Below are positions 39,401 through 54,400 of a stretch of 64,000 bases of DNA, in pieces. The translations under genes were made by a program, and so were the position numbers. Each line of letters starts with the position of its first letter. Within the stretch, counting starts at the first letter, position 1. The notes under the pieces were generated by a model. It was not told where the DNA came from and ran no database searches. It saw only the letters and a list, made by a program, of their open reading frames with translations. This DNA comes from Alentia gelatinosa (taxonomy: Eukaryota > Annelida > Polychaeta > Phyllodocida > Polynoidae), in the NCBI GenBank assembly GCA_950022655.1, contig OX465580.1, positions 123,673,016 to 123,737,015 on the forward strand, read 5' to 3'.

Positions 39401-42400
39401 TCGAGTTTGGTTTAGAATTTATCCTACCCCGACCGTCTAAATTACTTCTACATTAACAAATGACGTCATTTGTCAAGTGTATCCCACTAGAGCGATATTT
39501 TTTCATTTTTCTGAACTCCAGACCGAATACAGTGACCCAATGTTAAGCCTATAGAGTTTTTTTATTAGGGGTAGGATAATATCTTGATACTGAACTGGAC
39601 TGGAATAATCTACCCAGGTTGCAGGAGGTCGTTGACCCCAATTGCACAAACATAGCCTCTGTCCTGAGCATATCACTAACCAAACCTGGCTTTACGTCGG
39701 GGATGAATGCCCTATGCACCACGTTGGATGTCAAATGTATCAATATACTATCTCAGTGTTTGACTGTAAGGTTGAAAATCCTGTATATGTATAGAAGAAC
39801 CTTCTGTCAATAAACCATTTAAAAAAAAAAAAAATAAAAAAAATACAATGCAATACAAACGGTCGCATGCGTCCAAAAGAGAGTGCTGGGCGAGAGATAA
39901 TGTTCTTATTCAACAAGGCCCTGGATGGCTGACACCAGGCTGATATGATTTCTGTTTTCTTGCAGACTGAGAGCCTTGAGCAGGTGGCCGCACCAGCAGT
40001 ACCCCCCGTGAGACTTCGCGCTACCATCATGGCTCTATCCAGGATGACCACCATGGACGTGCGTCAGGACGGGGGAATGAAGGCAGGAAACCTCAACGTC
40101 TCAATAGAGGCTGTAACGCGTATAACCTTATTGGTCGAAGAAAATGATCTCAACCTTACCCAGCAGGAGACACAGGTGAGGAAATAGGGGTTCTTTTTGT
40201 GTTTTTTTTTAATTAAATTTTTTTTCTTTCTTTTTGCTATGATGTCACAGCCAGAGCGCACTATGGTTACCAGGGATGCAAGTTCGCCGACAATTGACGG
40301 AAATCAGAAATTTGGGGCGTCCCCCCCCCCCCCCCCCCCCGAATACGCCCCAGTTTTTTTTGTGTGTTTTTGTTTCCGACTTTTTCATCAGTCCGGACTT
40401 TCATCCCTGGGTTGCGACGTTGGGTTTGGAATCAACCATTCTTTCATTCAAGATAATATCAGTGTTGAGGATTAGGTACAATTTAAAGTCACGTCATCAT
40501 TTACAGAGGAAATGGGTGTTTTTTTCTCTCGTAGATCCTCGATGGTGTTGGTACGGTTTACGAGTTTCCACGGGTAGTACTTGCTCTGGGCTATGATAAC
40601 ATAATTTGAGTGACGAATACTGATCTGAGAGTTCCAATATTATCAATCTTTGCATAACCGTAGAAAAATAGACACTTGTCCACAGACACTGATAGAAGAA
40701 AACTCTTACGAGTTTTTATTAATCTTGATCGTAACAGTGGCCTATTCAGCCTTATGCAACCTCACTTTAGATTATTTACATTTATTCCTTTCTTATATAA
40801 TCAATGAACATGTACTTACTCCAGTGTTTCTCCAAATCAAAATATCTTAATCTGTGTACTGATTTCGAATACGTTCTGTTTATGTTATGGCCTGATCTTT
40901 TCGCCAGTCAGAAATCGGTTCATTTCGCCTACGATAGTTCTGTTATTCATTTGAAGCATTCTTTCATTGCAGGCTCTCTTCAACACGGCAGGGAATTTCT
41001 TGTCCACTAAGAACAAAGTGGCATGGGAAACAATCATTAATGTGAGTCTTACCTATGACCTTTACCTTTTACGGTATGGTTTTAGACGAAGTATCATTTC
41101 ATAATCGACAAGATAACATTCCCGACTTCTTTCGTGTTCATTTTCTTTTTCGTAGTGAAATTCAATTCATTTTTTCCTAATTTATTCTTTTATTCCCGAT
41201 TCTACACGCAATTAAAAAATTTGCAAGTGGCCCATATTAAGGGAAACAAGAAAATTCAGAAATACAGACTGTTGTAAGACTGTTGTAAGACTGCTACAAG
41301 ACTGTGGGAAGACTGATACAAGACTGTTGTAAGAATGTTACAAGACTGTTGTAAGACTGATATAAGACTATTGTAAGACTGATACAAGACTGTTGCAAGA
41401 CTGTTACAAGACTGCTGTATGACTGTTACAAGACTTGCAAGACTGTTTGGACCGATCTAAAAATTAAATTTTTTGGACTTCTTCAAACATAAATTTATAC
41501 ATAACTTTGTAAAACCGAAAATATGGCAACGCCCTATCAACCTTTGTATCCTTGTCAGATCTTTATTCATTCTGTTGGTGTACAGGTCTTCCATGAACAT
41601 TTATAAAAACCTTGTAAAGTGTCCCACTTAACCCCGGCATACTCATTGTCTGACTTACAGCAAGACCCGTGGCGCGGCGTGGCCGTCATGGAGGCCGTGG
41701 AGGAGATCGGCCGGCAGATGGCGCGTAACTCGGGCGGCAACCCCGTCACCACGAGCGCCGGCAGTCTGGGTGAGTACTCTTTTTTTTTTTAATTTAAATT
41801 TTTTTTTTTTTTTAATTGCAAATAATTCGCCTCAGGTGGGCGGTCTTCCATTAATCCGTCATACAGTCTGGACAGTGTACAGTATTGTACAGTTAGAGAT
41901 CTAGTAATATAGTAATAAGTGATAGGTAATGGTAATAGTAATGATAGTATACCTGTACAGATATAGTAATATGTAGCATGGACTAATTATATAAGTTGAC
42001 ACAATGTGATGGTTAATGGAAATGGGAATAATGAGAGGGACGTTAATCTCTTTAATTCAAAGGACATGATCATAACATGCTAATTTATACACATAAGTCA
42101 ATAGTATAGGAAGATAAAGATAAAGGAATGGTATAGGAAGATAAAGATTTTAAACAGTATGACACAATCAGACACCATAACTGCTAATTGTCAATTAATA
42201 CACCAGTATTTCATAAAGTTTCCATCTTACTGTTGGCATGATTGAAGGCATTTTTACTAGGTGCCTTTTGTATGTTTACACTTACTCACGCTGGGGAATA
42301 TAGAGGAGCAGATTCAGGGTATGATATACGGAAACGGGGTTACTGTGGCCATACGTGATATGTATATATACGCGGTAAAATTGACGACAAAATGAACCGA

Positions 42401-45400
42401 TGCCTCGGGCACAGTATGTCTATTTTCGTACCATTATATACTTTGAAATAACCATTTTCTACCTTTGCTTTAGGGCGATTTGTTGGGTTTCGCCGCCGTA
42501 TGCCACGTACATATTACGCACGTGTGGTACGGCCATAAATATGACACGTGTAGGAGCGGGCGGTATACATAGGGCATATGGCCGCAGGTATAATAATGAA
42601 TTGGATCTTTTCTATTACTGTAGTTTTTGTTCTAAGACTACACAGGAGGTACAGAACTTCATTTACCTTGATATTGATCGGACGCTTTCGACTTGTTCAG
42701 TGAATTGAAAGTTATTCTATGATTCAGAGTAAGGTAGTCAAGTACAACTCAACAACTTCACAAATTTAGTTTGGTGATTGACTTTGTTGGTGCAGCAGGT
42801 TACAACATTCAGTTTATGAGACATGTTAATCCCTGCGGAAAAGACATATTTCCTGGGGCTTTGCGATATGCTTGGCACCAACGTACTCTGGGCCGTTCGC
42901 CGTAGCTCTACCACCATTATGGAAGTGAATCTCCCTCTGGTCTCATAGTCCCAAGGTTGTGGGACTTTGTGGGGTCGAGTCTCCCTGCCACTTTTCTCCT
43001 TCCCCACCCCAGCAGTGGTAGATTTACTGCATTATCAAAGGCCAATCCTTCTCATACCATATCTATGTGGTGTGGGAAGTAAAAGGAACTCTCACTTCAG
43101 TAAATCTGTATCTGAAAAACTCATATTGTATGAGAGATTCTTTATACAAAAAATATAGAAAAATAAAAAATATGTATGGGTGAGATTTCTACCTAAATTC
43201 ATTTCATGGATTTGATCACCACCAAACCTAAAGTAAGTAATAGAACATTGAATGTCAAACTACCCAAACAAACAAAACATCCTCTTGTCTCCATGTGCTT
43301 ATATGCGTATCATTACTGGCCTTGCAGCTATTAAGGCGGAGATCCGGTCAAAGGAAGAACTGCAGACATTTGATTACACCCCAGACCCTCCACCAGGCTC
43401 CTCCCCGGACCCTGCAGCCTTCAGGGACAGGGTCATCCTCGACAAGGAGACCCTGGAGCACCTCAGTGAAGGTAAGATTCTTACTCGCCATAGACCGCAT
43501 TAGTCCTGACATCATTTTGGTGCCAAACAAATCCAAACTCCGAGAAGCACTGCATAGACGTAGCATCGTGGCATAGTAGAGTTAAATATAATGTAGAATT
43601 AAAAAATTTGAGATGTCTAGGATCGCCGACTGCTGCACTTATGAAGGGATATCCCAATGTTTGGCACCAGAACGTAAGGGAAACCCCGCTCTCGGCAGGT
43701 CAAATGACGTCACACTAATATGGTCTATAGGGACTTCTTTCTTCGTAGCCTTAGGGCAGCAGGGACTCAGCAGCGGTAATGTTAGGTTTTACAAATCATA
43801 GAGTTTCCGTCCGTGGATCTACTGATTCATTACGCCATGTATCATACTGCAGACTGCCCTTGTCTCAAAACAGGCCGACCCCCCGAGCCCCTTGGACACA
43901 CACATACATAAGAACAAAAAACATAAACTGCTCTTCTATGATATTTGCATCTGAAAGGTGGGACACACTTTGGGTGTAATTGAAGTCTAGGGACTGGGTT
44001 AACACTCGGTTAACAGATTTATCCTACCCCTAATAAAAAACGTCATAGGCTTAACATGGGATTTGTTTATGTCACGGGTAGTGACATAAAGTTTATGTCA
44101 TGGGTAGTGACATAAAGTGTTGTTTATGCCACTACTTTCTGATACTGAAAAAATATGGAAACGGGGTAGGATAAAATCTAGACGCCACTCGTTTGAGTTT
44201 AAGTTTATTTATGCCACGCATTTTGTTGGCTTCGTAATGTCACTCGTCTTCGACTCGTGAAATTACGGAGCCAACAAAATGCGTGGCATAAATAAACTCA
44301 GACTCAAACTCGTGACGTCTCTTGATAGTACTTTAGTAAGGATGTATGAATGTGTTTTAAAGGAATATCCCAGTGGTCAATGCTCATTCTCTGATGGTTC
44401 TATTCCTCGTTACAGACTTACCGGGAGGTATGGTAGCCATGTGGAGCACGTATTACTACACCATTAATGACCTCCTTCCTACTGAAGGGTAAGTCACACA
44501 TTTCTGTATAATGATGATGTTGATACCATAAACCAAATGATACTCACTACTTTCAAGTGACTGTATGTTCTTTATTACCATCAGTAGTTATACAACTTTT
44601 TTTTGTTTTTGTTTTAATACAACTTGTTCAATTTTTGGTATGATTATCACTTGTTTATCCGACTAGTTTCGACAGTTGAACTGCCTTCGTAAAGTGGGAT
44701 TCACACGGAGAGACTCATGTACATTTAGCAGGGTTTGACTGAGACGATTTCCCTGAGATTATTGGGTGGTACATAGTCTCCCCGTGTGACACCCCTAGGT
44801 CTCAAATCCTTGAGATTGAGGGGGAGAAGGGAAAATCGCCGGCGTCAATTTTCCTTGGCAAGGTATCAAGTTTCTGTATAGGACTTCGGTACACTTCACA
44901 CAGAGACCTGTCCATTTCTTAATCAGTTTTTTAGTGTATATATTCATATGACGAAGCACGAAATCATGAGAAAGGATTCATGTAACGTTACAAATACAGT
45001 GTTAAATGTTGTGTCGTATATTCTGATAAGGATACATGTCATGAAAAAGTCAGGGATTGAAGTCGACCAGGATATTTACAAAGATGAATGATTGCTTCAT
45101 AGATTTCTAAAATCTACACGGAATTTCACAAAACACCTAATAAGATCTGTTTTATTTGTTATATACGGATATGTGTTGTGCTGTCTGTTAGTAATTGTAT
45201 TCTGTCTAATGTTACATGTGACTTCATAATGGAAGATCGCCACTATCGTGCTAATAATTTTGCTGTAAACTTTGTTTCTTGAATGAAAAAAAAGAAAAAA
45301 GTTGTCAATCTGTGCTACATGTCTTCTTGTTTCTTTTCACTACAGTGACGATTTCCTCAACTCCCGGGTGTTGTCGCTCAGTATACAGAGTCTTCCTTCC

Positions 45401-48387
45401 GGCCAGATTCTCCGTCCTCCAGTCAGATTGTACCTCGCCGCTCTCAATGTGAGTAACATCTATATTTTCACATCTACACTTACATATGAAGTTTTTGTTT
45501 TTTATTTTTACTTCATTTTAATTCTGCAGTTATCCACTAGAGTTTTATGTTATAATCCTATTATCGATAGGCTCCAGAGCCAGGCAGTGGAATTGATTTT
45601 CTTCAAAGTTGTAAAATGGGTATTTATAACGGAAAGTAATTTTTAAGTGCAGTAGAGTTGTTTGAAGTGATCATTTTTCACTATGAATTACCGTCTGTTT
45701 TGTATCGTTAACAGACAACCCTCAAAGAAGTTGAAGCACATTGCTCGTTCTGGCAGTACGGTGCTATGAACATGTAAGTATCCACCTAATACGACCTCTG
45801 ATACTATATAGAGTCTGGGCATCGCTACCGAGCAGAGTACAAATAGTTGTTATCTCCTAGGCCTTTACGTAAAAAATATGTCCCTGAAACATGACCTAGC
45901 ATGCACAGTAGAGTGTGAGAAGTTCAGCCGCCATTTTGATAACTTAAATTTACAATGCTGAATAATAAATACAATATCAACCTGCTTTTGATATTAGTGT
46001 GTGTATCCTTCTTCTAGTTGACTGTACGCAATATCCTTGTTTAAGCTCGGATATTACTACGTGTCAACTACGCTAAGGATACGTCGACTAGTATCAGAAA
46101 CAGGATAATATTGTTTATATATAAAGAAATGACAATTTGATTTTATTTATTTCTATTCAATTTGCTTCATCAATAAAACACTAGAAATAATGATATAACC
46201 TTCGAAGATGTGAGTTATGCGATGTCCAAGTAGGAACTGTTAAAGTGACTTTCCTCAACAATAGTTACAGAGGTAAATCAACAAGAAATGTGTACGTTAA
46301 CGTCTATTTTCTTTATAAACTTGTTATTTCTCATTGTAGGGGGCAGTGGTCAGACGAAGGATGCAAAGTGGTTTCCAGTGACTCTAGCGGCACTGTTTGT
46401 GAATGCGAGCATCTCACCAACTTCGCCATTCTCATGAGCCCCACTATGGCAGTAAGTTATCTTTTTTTTTCTTGTTAGGACTAGTAGCAACACATTATGT
46501 TGATTGTTTTCATAAGTAATCATCACGTGCTGTGATTCGTAGATTGGGAGAAAAAAAAGTTTTTGGAATTAGAAAAAAACAGACATGATTTGATATTGTT
46601 AAATAACTCATTAATGAAGTGTTAACTAGTATAGCTATACATCAATGATAAGAAAATTACAGAATCAAATTTGATTATCAAGAATAAATGAATCACTAAA
46701 TATGATTAATTTGATCGTAACTTATGTACCACAGGATTAATAGTTTTCACCAGTCCATATTTCTCATGGTATACAGAAATGAGATGAGAAGAAAAATATC
46801 AGAAATATGCTGAAGGCCATTGAAAATTTCTTTTTGTTCTCTCTTTTTATCCCGCTGCTTCCCGAGTGTAGTCTATGCTCTAGCCACGTCCTAAATTGGC
46901 CATTGAATATTTCTGTTGCAGAATGGGATGCACCAGACAATCCTCAGCATTATCTCCGTGGTAGGATGTCTGCTCTCCATCCTAGGACTCCTTGTAACTA
47001 TCTGCCTCTACATCTTGTCCTGGAAGTAAGTTACCGTTCTTCTCACATCTCCCTCAGAAACAACTGCTTTTTAACTCCGTGTTTGCTGATGAATGCAGCC
47101 ACACGGGTTTCCAAATTCTGCTCTTTCTAAAGAAATATTATCAATAAAAAAAGTAACTCATTATTGGTTACCTGCCCATTTGGGGTATAAAGCTTACCGT
47201 ACCTTATTTTCCAAAATTCATTTTGGACGTGTTTATTCATTTCTGAAATATTACATTCAGTTCTTCCAAGGAATATGCATACATTTTAATAGCATCATTG
47301 TAGTAGCTTACATAAGAAAAATAGTATACAACAATGTACATGTTTTTGGTTGTTTTTTCCTCCACGCAGACAACACGTAGCTACATCCGAACAAACAATG
47401 TACATGGTTGATAATAAGAAAATATAATAGTGTGTAGCCAAAAAAGGAAAAGACAAGTAGTCCGTTATAGTTATTTCTAAACATGATTAAGTACCCTCAA
47501 TTTGAATTCTTTTACCTATAGTAGGATATTTAGGGTTACTATAGCCTACAATTTCCAGGTTAGATCGTCTATTCTGTTACATATGTTATATTTTTTTCTG
47601 GTGTATTCACTGAGCATTGACTAAGCTGTTTGAGCTGCTCTTCCAGGCGCGTCAAGTCGCACCATGCGGCGGTCCTGCTCAACCTGTGTGTCACTCTCAT
47701 CATCGCCAACACTACTTTCCTGGCCGGGGTCGAGCGAACAGAAGATAAGGTATGTTTTCTCACATTTCTATTTTTTTTTATTTGCACATAATTCGCTTTG
47801 ATGTAGGCGGTCTTCCATTTGCACATACATGGTCATGTAGTTGACTTGCAAAGTTAGTTACATAGACTCAAGTTATGAAAAATTACAATGATTCATAGTT
47901 GATGAATGTTTGGTGAGAGTTGATGATTGTTATGGTTACGTGAATATTAAACAATTTACTCAGCATTCGGGTAGAGCTCTCTGTGGAACAGGGGGCGGGG
48001 TGTAGGCCTATATTCCCCTTCCCCATATATCTATCTCTGATTTATCCAGCTAATTGTATTGGTATTATCCATTCTGTTTTGTTTTCATGTCTGTGCATGC
48101 ATATTACCATGCAGATATGGACTAGATTTTTTTTGTTTATTGTTTAAGTTGGATATATAATTAGTAGGGTACTGGCTCTCCCTATCCTCCACAGTGAAGT
48201 GAGGTAGGGAATACTTGTGAAGAGGAAGAGGTTCAGGGGACAGAGGTACAAAGACAAAAAAAGAGGATAAATGACGGATTTCCGACATTTCATATACATG
48301 TACATCGGCAACACTCGCAGTGTTAGTATATATATATGTATATATACATATATATATGTATATATGTATGTATGTATATATATATTC

Positions 48388-48422
<35 letters not shown>

Positions 48423-51400
48423 TCTTAGCCATTCGGTCCAATATACATGTAGTGTTAAGAATTATTGCTTTTGTATACATGTTTTAAATTTCCGACTTTT
48501 TTTCTCAGTCCCAACATTCATCCCTGATGATAACACTGTACCTTTCTATCCACAGTTGGTGTGTACCATCATCGCGGGCATGCTGCATTTCTTCTACCTG
48601 GTGGCCTTCTTCATGATGTTTGCTGATGGCGTACAGTTCATCCTCTATGTTGTTCAAGTCTTCCACGTTCGCCGCAAGAAGGAGACCTTCCTACTCATTC
48701 TCACCTGCTGGAGTAGGTGGCGCCACCTTACTTTATACACACAAAGACTATACATCCAAACTGTGTTAGCATTACCATAGAGAACTTACGCATTGAATTA
48801 TACATTTTCTATTCATTGAATATGCTGGGGAACTAGTTATGGTATCTTTGTTTATGAACTTGGTTTCAAAATATATTTTTATTTTTTAGACTTTCGAAGT
48901 CGTCATTTAATGGCACTTACATGTGTATTTCACTGAAGATGAACAAAAGTGCCATGGTTTATCTAGAAAGTCTGAATTCTAAAGACTACCCAGAAGTCCA
49001 TGGTAAAAGCTTGATAGGTCTTCAATATAGTGTAAATGGTAGTTTTCCTCTTCTATAGGAAATCTTTGCCCACATTTTCAGTTTATAAAGATTTTTATCT
49101 TGTGTAAAACAGAAAATAAATTGGGCCTGTTTGAAATCAACAGACAGTGGTTCAAACCTCCCCACACACCCCAGTGAATAACAATGTTTTCTCAGTCTCT
49201 GTGGCAGGATTATAAGGATATGGAAAATAGTTCCTACCTTTTTTCATGACCCAAACTGGAAAATAGTTCCTACCTCTTTTCATGACCCAAACTACATCCC
49301 TGCATGTAGGCAGACCTAGGCACAGGTACATCGGGCCATCTCAAGCGTTCAAGTTCGTCGTCTCTTTGCGACACAAGGTGTCAGCACCATACCATGAACT
49401 TAGTGAACTTAAAGCGCTCTGATAAAATGCGGGTCAAATAGATGTTCATTGTGCCTGACATTCTATACATTTACAAGGTTTTCTTTGTTATTCTTATAGT
49501 GAGTGAATAGAACTTCCTCCAGCCTATTCTGTAAATAATTCCCTTGTATAAATCACAAACTTAACGGGAGTACATGTAGTTAATTTTCTTATTTCAGTCG
49601 TGCCCGCTGTCATAGTAGCCATTACAATGAGCATAACACGAGGAGAGGGATATGGCACCGAGATTAAGTAAGTCACATCTTATTGAGCTATCTATTTTTT
49701 CATAGTGAAAGATTAAAACAGTAAGTCCTTTATTATTCTAGATTGACGTCAAAAGATGATCTCGCTAGCAGATAGTGTATTAGTCGTCAATGAATATCTA
49801 AGATTATTTTTTACTAAATTAAATTATTAATTCTTATTAACTTTTTTTCAGCTGTTGGTTGCGAAAGGACACTGGACTGATTGCAGCATTTGCGGTACCC
49901 GCCATCTTAGTAATGATTGTAAGTTTTGGCACAAGTATTCTATCAACGCCGGTCACTAATGTGTATCTAAACCTTGATGATAATTTAGACCAATATCAAT
50001 TTAATAATATTAACGTAAATTTTTTAGTTTTTTTTTATAAAAGTTGTTTATTGACAATCACTTTCACCTATTACAGGTGTTTTACAAAGAGATAGTCGTA
50101 CGACTATATAACAATTAGTTAATTCAATAATTCAAATGATAATACTTCTTATCATCTAAATTGATATAAATATATTTATATGCTTTATTTTGACATTTTA
50201 GATTTTTATGACTATTTACATGTATATATAATCCAGTAAACAGGCAAATGCATACTTTTCTTTGAGTAGGTTCAGTGGAAATCCCACTCTACACTTTCAC
50301 AGCTTTTAACGTTTGTTTATTTGTAGGCAAATTTCGTAGTATTATGCAAGATTCTCCACACAATATCCAACTCTAAGGGCTCCGAGAGAACAAACAGAGT
50401 CAAGTAAGTGAAGTTATCTTCCTTATATTAGCAGAAATTGAGCAGAAGTATGTCCAGCATTGTCTGTTACTTTATAAGAAAGAGGGAGAAAGGTTGTATC
50501 TCAGAATGGGAATCATTGTTGTTCATCCCGTCCAATGCAGCTTGCCAACATTTAGGAGAATTTACTATGTACATTACTGTACACTTCAGGTTTAAGGTTC
50601 ATCTTATTTACTGCCATTAAGATTAACTATATTTCCAATAAAAAGACGACATGTCATCTTAGAGTTTTGGGAATTTCAGTGCATATTTAATTCGCAGTAC
50701 TTGTCTCTGAATAAGTTTGTCTCAAAGATACGATGATAGTTGTCAAGTGCATTAAAACTACACATTTAAAAGATTGGAGAATGAGACATGGGTTAGGGTG
50801 TTTTCTTTCTCTTTTTTTTTGGGGGGGGGGAGGGGATTACTCAACTACTTTATAGATATCGACCGTGATGCTTGTATGAAATGCTTACAGAGTTGTGCCA
50901 TCATCTTATCTGACTTGCACATATATATTACCGGCCTTGTAATACACTTCATCTGGTACCGTTAAGTCTCCAGAGATGTCAGTTTTCAAATTTTCCCGTG
51001 GAAATCCAATTTTTCCATATTCAGTATATATAATTTCTTGAACTTGTGTCAAACAAAGATAATACTGATCTAGCACCATTTACTCCAATAAAGCAGTGGT
51101 TTGAACCTCCCCTCAGACCCATATCATGGCCGACAAGGATACATTATCCAAGTTTTCCCGGTCTCTCTGAGGCAGAAAAATCCACATGGAAATATTTCCC
51201 TGGCCCCAACTGACATCCCCGAATCGCTATCCAGCAGTCATTAACCCTTTCCTTACCGCACCTAGCGTAGTGCGTAGTGCGTTAACGACCGCGCCCTCAG
51301 CGGTGAACGTTCCCACCACTACCGCACGTCGCACGCTGAACAGACTTCAGAATACCGGCCTATTCTGCAGGCGTCAGAAAATCGCTCAAAGTGCAGAGTG

Positions 51401-54400
51401 GTGCATCACTAATTGGCAAATTTAAATAACTTAGAGAAATAATTTGATAAGTTTAAAGATACCGAAGAAAAGAAGAGACTTCAGGCTTTATTCTCATACC
51501 ATTCATTATGAAATAGATTGATATTTGATAATTATATTAATATTTCCATAATAAATGTCGGTGTTGTATGTGCAGAGCCACCATCTGGAACGTCGCCGTT
51601 ATGATGCCGCTACTCGGACTGACGTGGGTGTTCGGACTCTTTGCCATCAACGATGACACCATCTACTTCCAGTACATCTTTGCCGTCTGTAACTCACTGC
51701 AGGTAAAAACCACGTCCGTAATGGTATCAGTATTTCTCTTAAAAGGTAGTGATGATCATCTAAACTCCTAAAGAAGAACTGTGAGACTGTAGATGGTTTT
51801 ATAGTCCCATGTGAACTGTATGTATTACTATTATAATAACAAATGATGTAGTGATGCCTGTCAAACTCTTAACTCTCCGTGACAAAGTGATGTCCACGCC
51901 CAGTTTTTGACAAATAAACTTTATTCCAAAGGGAAAGAAAGAAATATTCCCACTAACTCGGAGATAGGCTGTTCCGTTAGAAAATTACAAGGGAGTCATT
52001 GGTTGTTTAAATTACCGACATGTTTCGAGCCTGTTAGGCCCTTCTTCAGGGTATATTTTATTGCATTATTAGGTACAGGTATATCAATTTCAGAGCGGTT
52101 TTGGGAGCTGTTTTATAGTCTCTTGGTAACCGTGATCGGCTTGGTAACCTGCTGCTATGGCGATTTTGAAATTCAAGCTAGGTCTCAGGAATTAGTTTGG
52201 TATTTGGTTTGAAATCTATAATTATTATTCGTTGATATTTGATAAAAATGACAAATGTAAAAACGTAAAAAATTTTCATTGTGGAAAACAGTCTCTGATT
52301 TTATCCCATATTATTGGGACGTTGGCATCTTTGGAACATTATAGCGTTGTTCAGAACATTTATGGGATCTATAAGGTCAACGTTTCGATGTTACTCACAT
52401 CTTCTTGGCACTGTCTCTGCAGAAGTTATTATTTGAATGAGCTGTGATTGGATTAAATCAATAAAAAACTCTTTCCCGTGCGATTTCTCCGCTGTCCTGT
52501 TGGAGTGTGGGGGAAGGGGTGTATACATCCCAGTGGATCTTTTTTCATAACAGCAGTCGCTTAAAAGCCGATCGCTCGTCATTTCATTCACGTAATTGTG
52601 ATAAATGTTAAGTCCTTGATAACCATTCATGGATCATGCCACTATGGAGATATGAGATAATAATAATGTTACAATGCAGAGGAATTTTAACGTTGTATAT
52701 ATTCAGTTTTCCGCAGGTACAATGTACAATGAAAGTTAGAGTGCAGTATCATGTATTATCAATGTTTAACTAGTGTCATTTTCTCTTTTCAATAGGGCTT
52801 CTTCATATTCTTCTTTCACTGTGCCTTAAACAAAAAGGTAAGAAGTTTCCCAATCGTTTGACAAAAATATGTATCTACCATATGTGAGTAGAGAAGTATT
52901 TTCCAGCCCAGATCTCAAATATATTCGGTGATAGTGAGACGTTCCTGTTGAAATATAGTGTTAGGAACGATGCTGAAATTTATACTTTGATTAATTCAAT
53001 CACCTTATAGGTATTTTACCCTGAAAGAATGAGGCAACAATTCACAAAGTACTGAATGTTTATCACCCCTGGTATCTTTCTCCCATAGACTTAACATTAG
53101 GAACTCGTACTCAATACCCATGAGGTATTTAGAAAAAAATTCAATGGGGATTATGTCACAAATGTTAGCCAATTAGTCAATGTGAAGGTTAGATCGATTC
53201 AGAAACCTATTCAAGTTTACGGTCAGAGTTCGATCCCATCTCGTTTTGAATCTTTACGTAATTGACACGGCTTTGCTGTGTGAATTACTACGTTATTCAA
53301 ACTCGATGTGATACGAGCTCTAGCCGTAAACCTTTATAGGTTTCTTCTAACAGCGATGCAAGCTTTCCAACAAACGACAAAATTCCGATATTTCATATGC
53401 ATCGGCAATGCTCGAAGTGTTACAATATATACATATATCGATTCATAGCCATTCTGTCCCAAAATAATGTTATACATGATTATTTTTACATGCGTTTGGT
53501 ATTTCCGATTTTCTCCCCGTCCTGGCTTTCATCCCTGCTCTAAAGTCCGCCCATGCTGGACACTATAATCTCTGTATATATGCTGAGTTGTTATGGTCAT
53601 TTATCATAATTTACTATATACCCATGCCGAATATATACTGTAAATACGCACCGTTTCGGCATATGACGTAAAAATACTGTATGGACCACTGGTCTGTACA
53701 CTAAAATACGGACCACCTTGCCATACACGGTTATTAACATATCGGTTGTTAAAAATTGAATTAATGATTTTTTTTTAAATTTCGGGTATATAGTAAATAT
53801 ATAACGTCCAACCATGCTTGTACGAGTCACAGAACTCGATGATGATTTACGGTTTGTACGGAACTCGGCATAAATGCCTCGTTCCGTACAAACCGTAAAT
53901 TACCATCTCTTTCTGTGACTTGTACAGCATGGTCAGGACGTTCTATATAAGTACGTTTGGAAAATAACCATGTCTGTCTCCTTGTTACAGATGAGGCAAG
54001 CGGTGGTTGAGCGGTTCAGTACCCGCTCCAGCCAATCCTCCAGTCTGCGTAAGTCTGGTGGTTCAAATAAGTCCGACAAGGTACGCCGCTTTCTGCTTCT
54101 CCTTACCCAACCACTGCCTGTAACCCCCACCAGGGTACGCTACAATCCCCATGTAACCTAAATCTAGTACTCCATATAAGGGCATTGTGGTGATCACGTG
54201 GTGTGTGTATTAGTTTTGGACATGGAGTTCTATGTATTGGTTTCCCGCCGGTAGATTTTTAACGTTTTCAGGGACTGCCTTTCCTGTCATATCACACCAT
54301 GGGTGGGATATCAAACGCTGCTTATGTGTCGTGCTGCATATGGCGTGACAGAGTCATCACCCTCTTTGAAAGCAATTATAAAACAACGGCCATTAAGGTT

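Noticed and set aside
39617..39624. Earlier acceptor (CCCAG) for exon 5
   Set aside because: It adds seven bases (GTTGCAG) and breaks the reading frame. The next CAG gives phase 0.
41262..41446. Possible CRISPR-like array in intron 7
   Set aside because: Units are 11-12 bp, directly adjacent and without spacers: a minisatellite in an animal intron.
54059..54064. Alternative donor GTAAGT inside exon 22
   Set aside because: It would leave phase 2, while exon 23 needs phase 0. It could only be used with an unseen exon.
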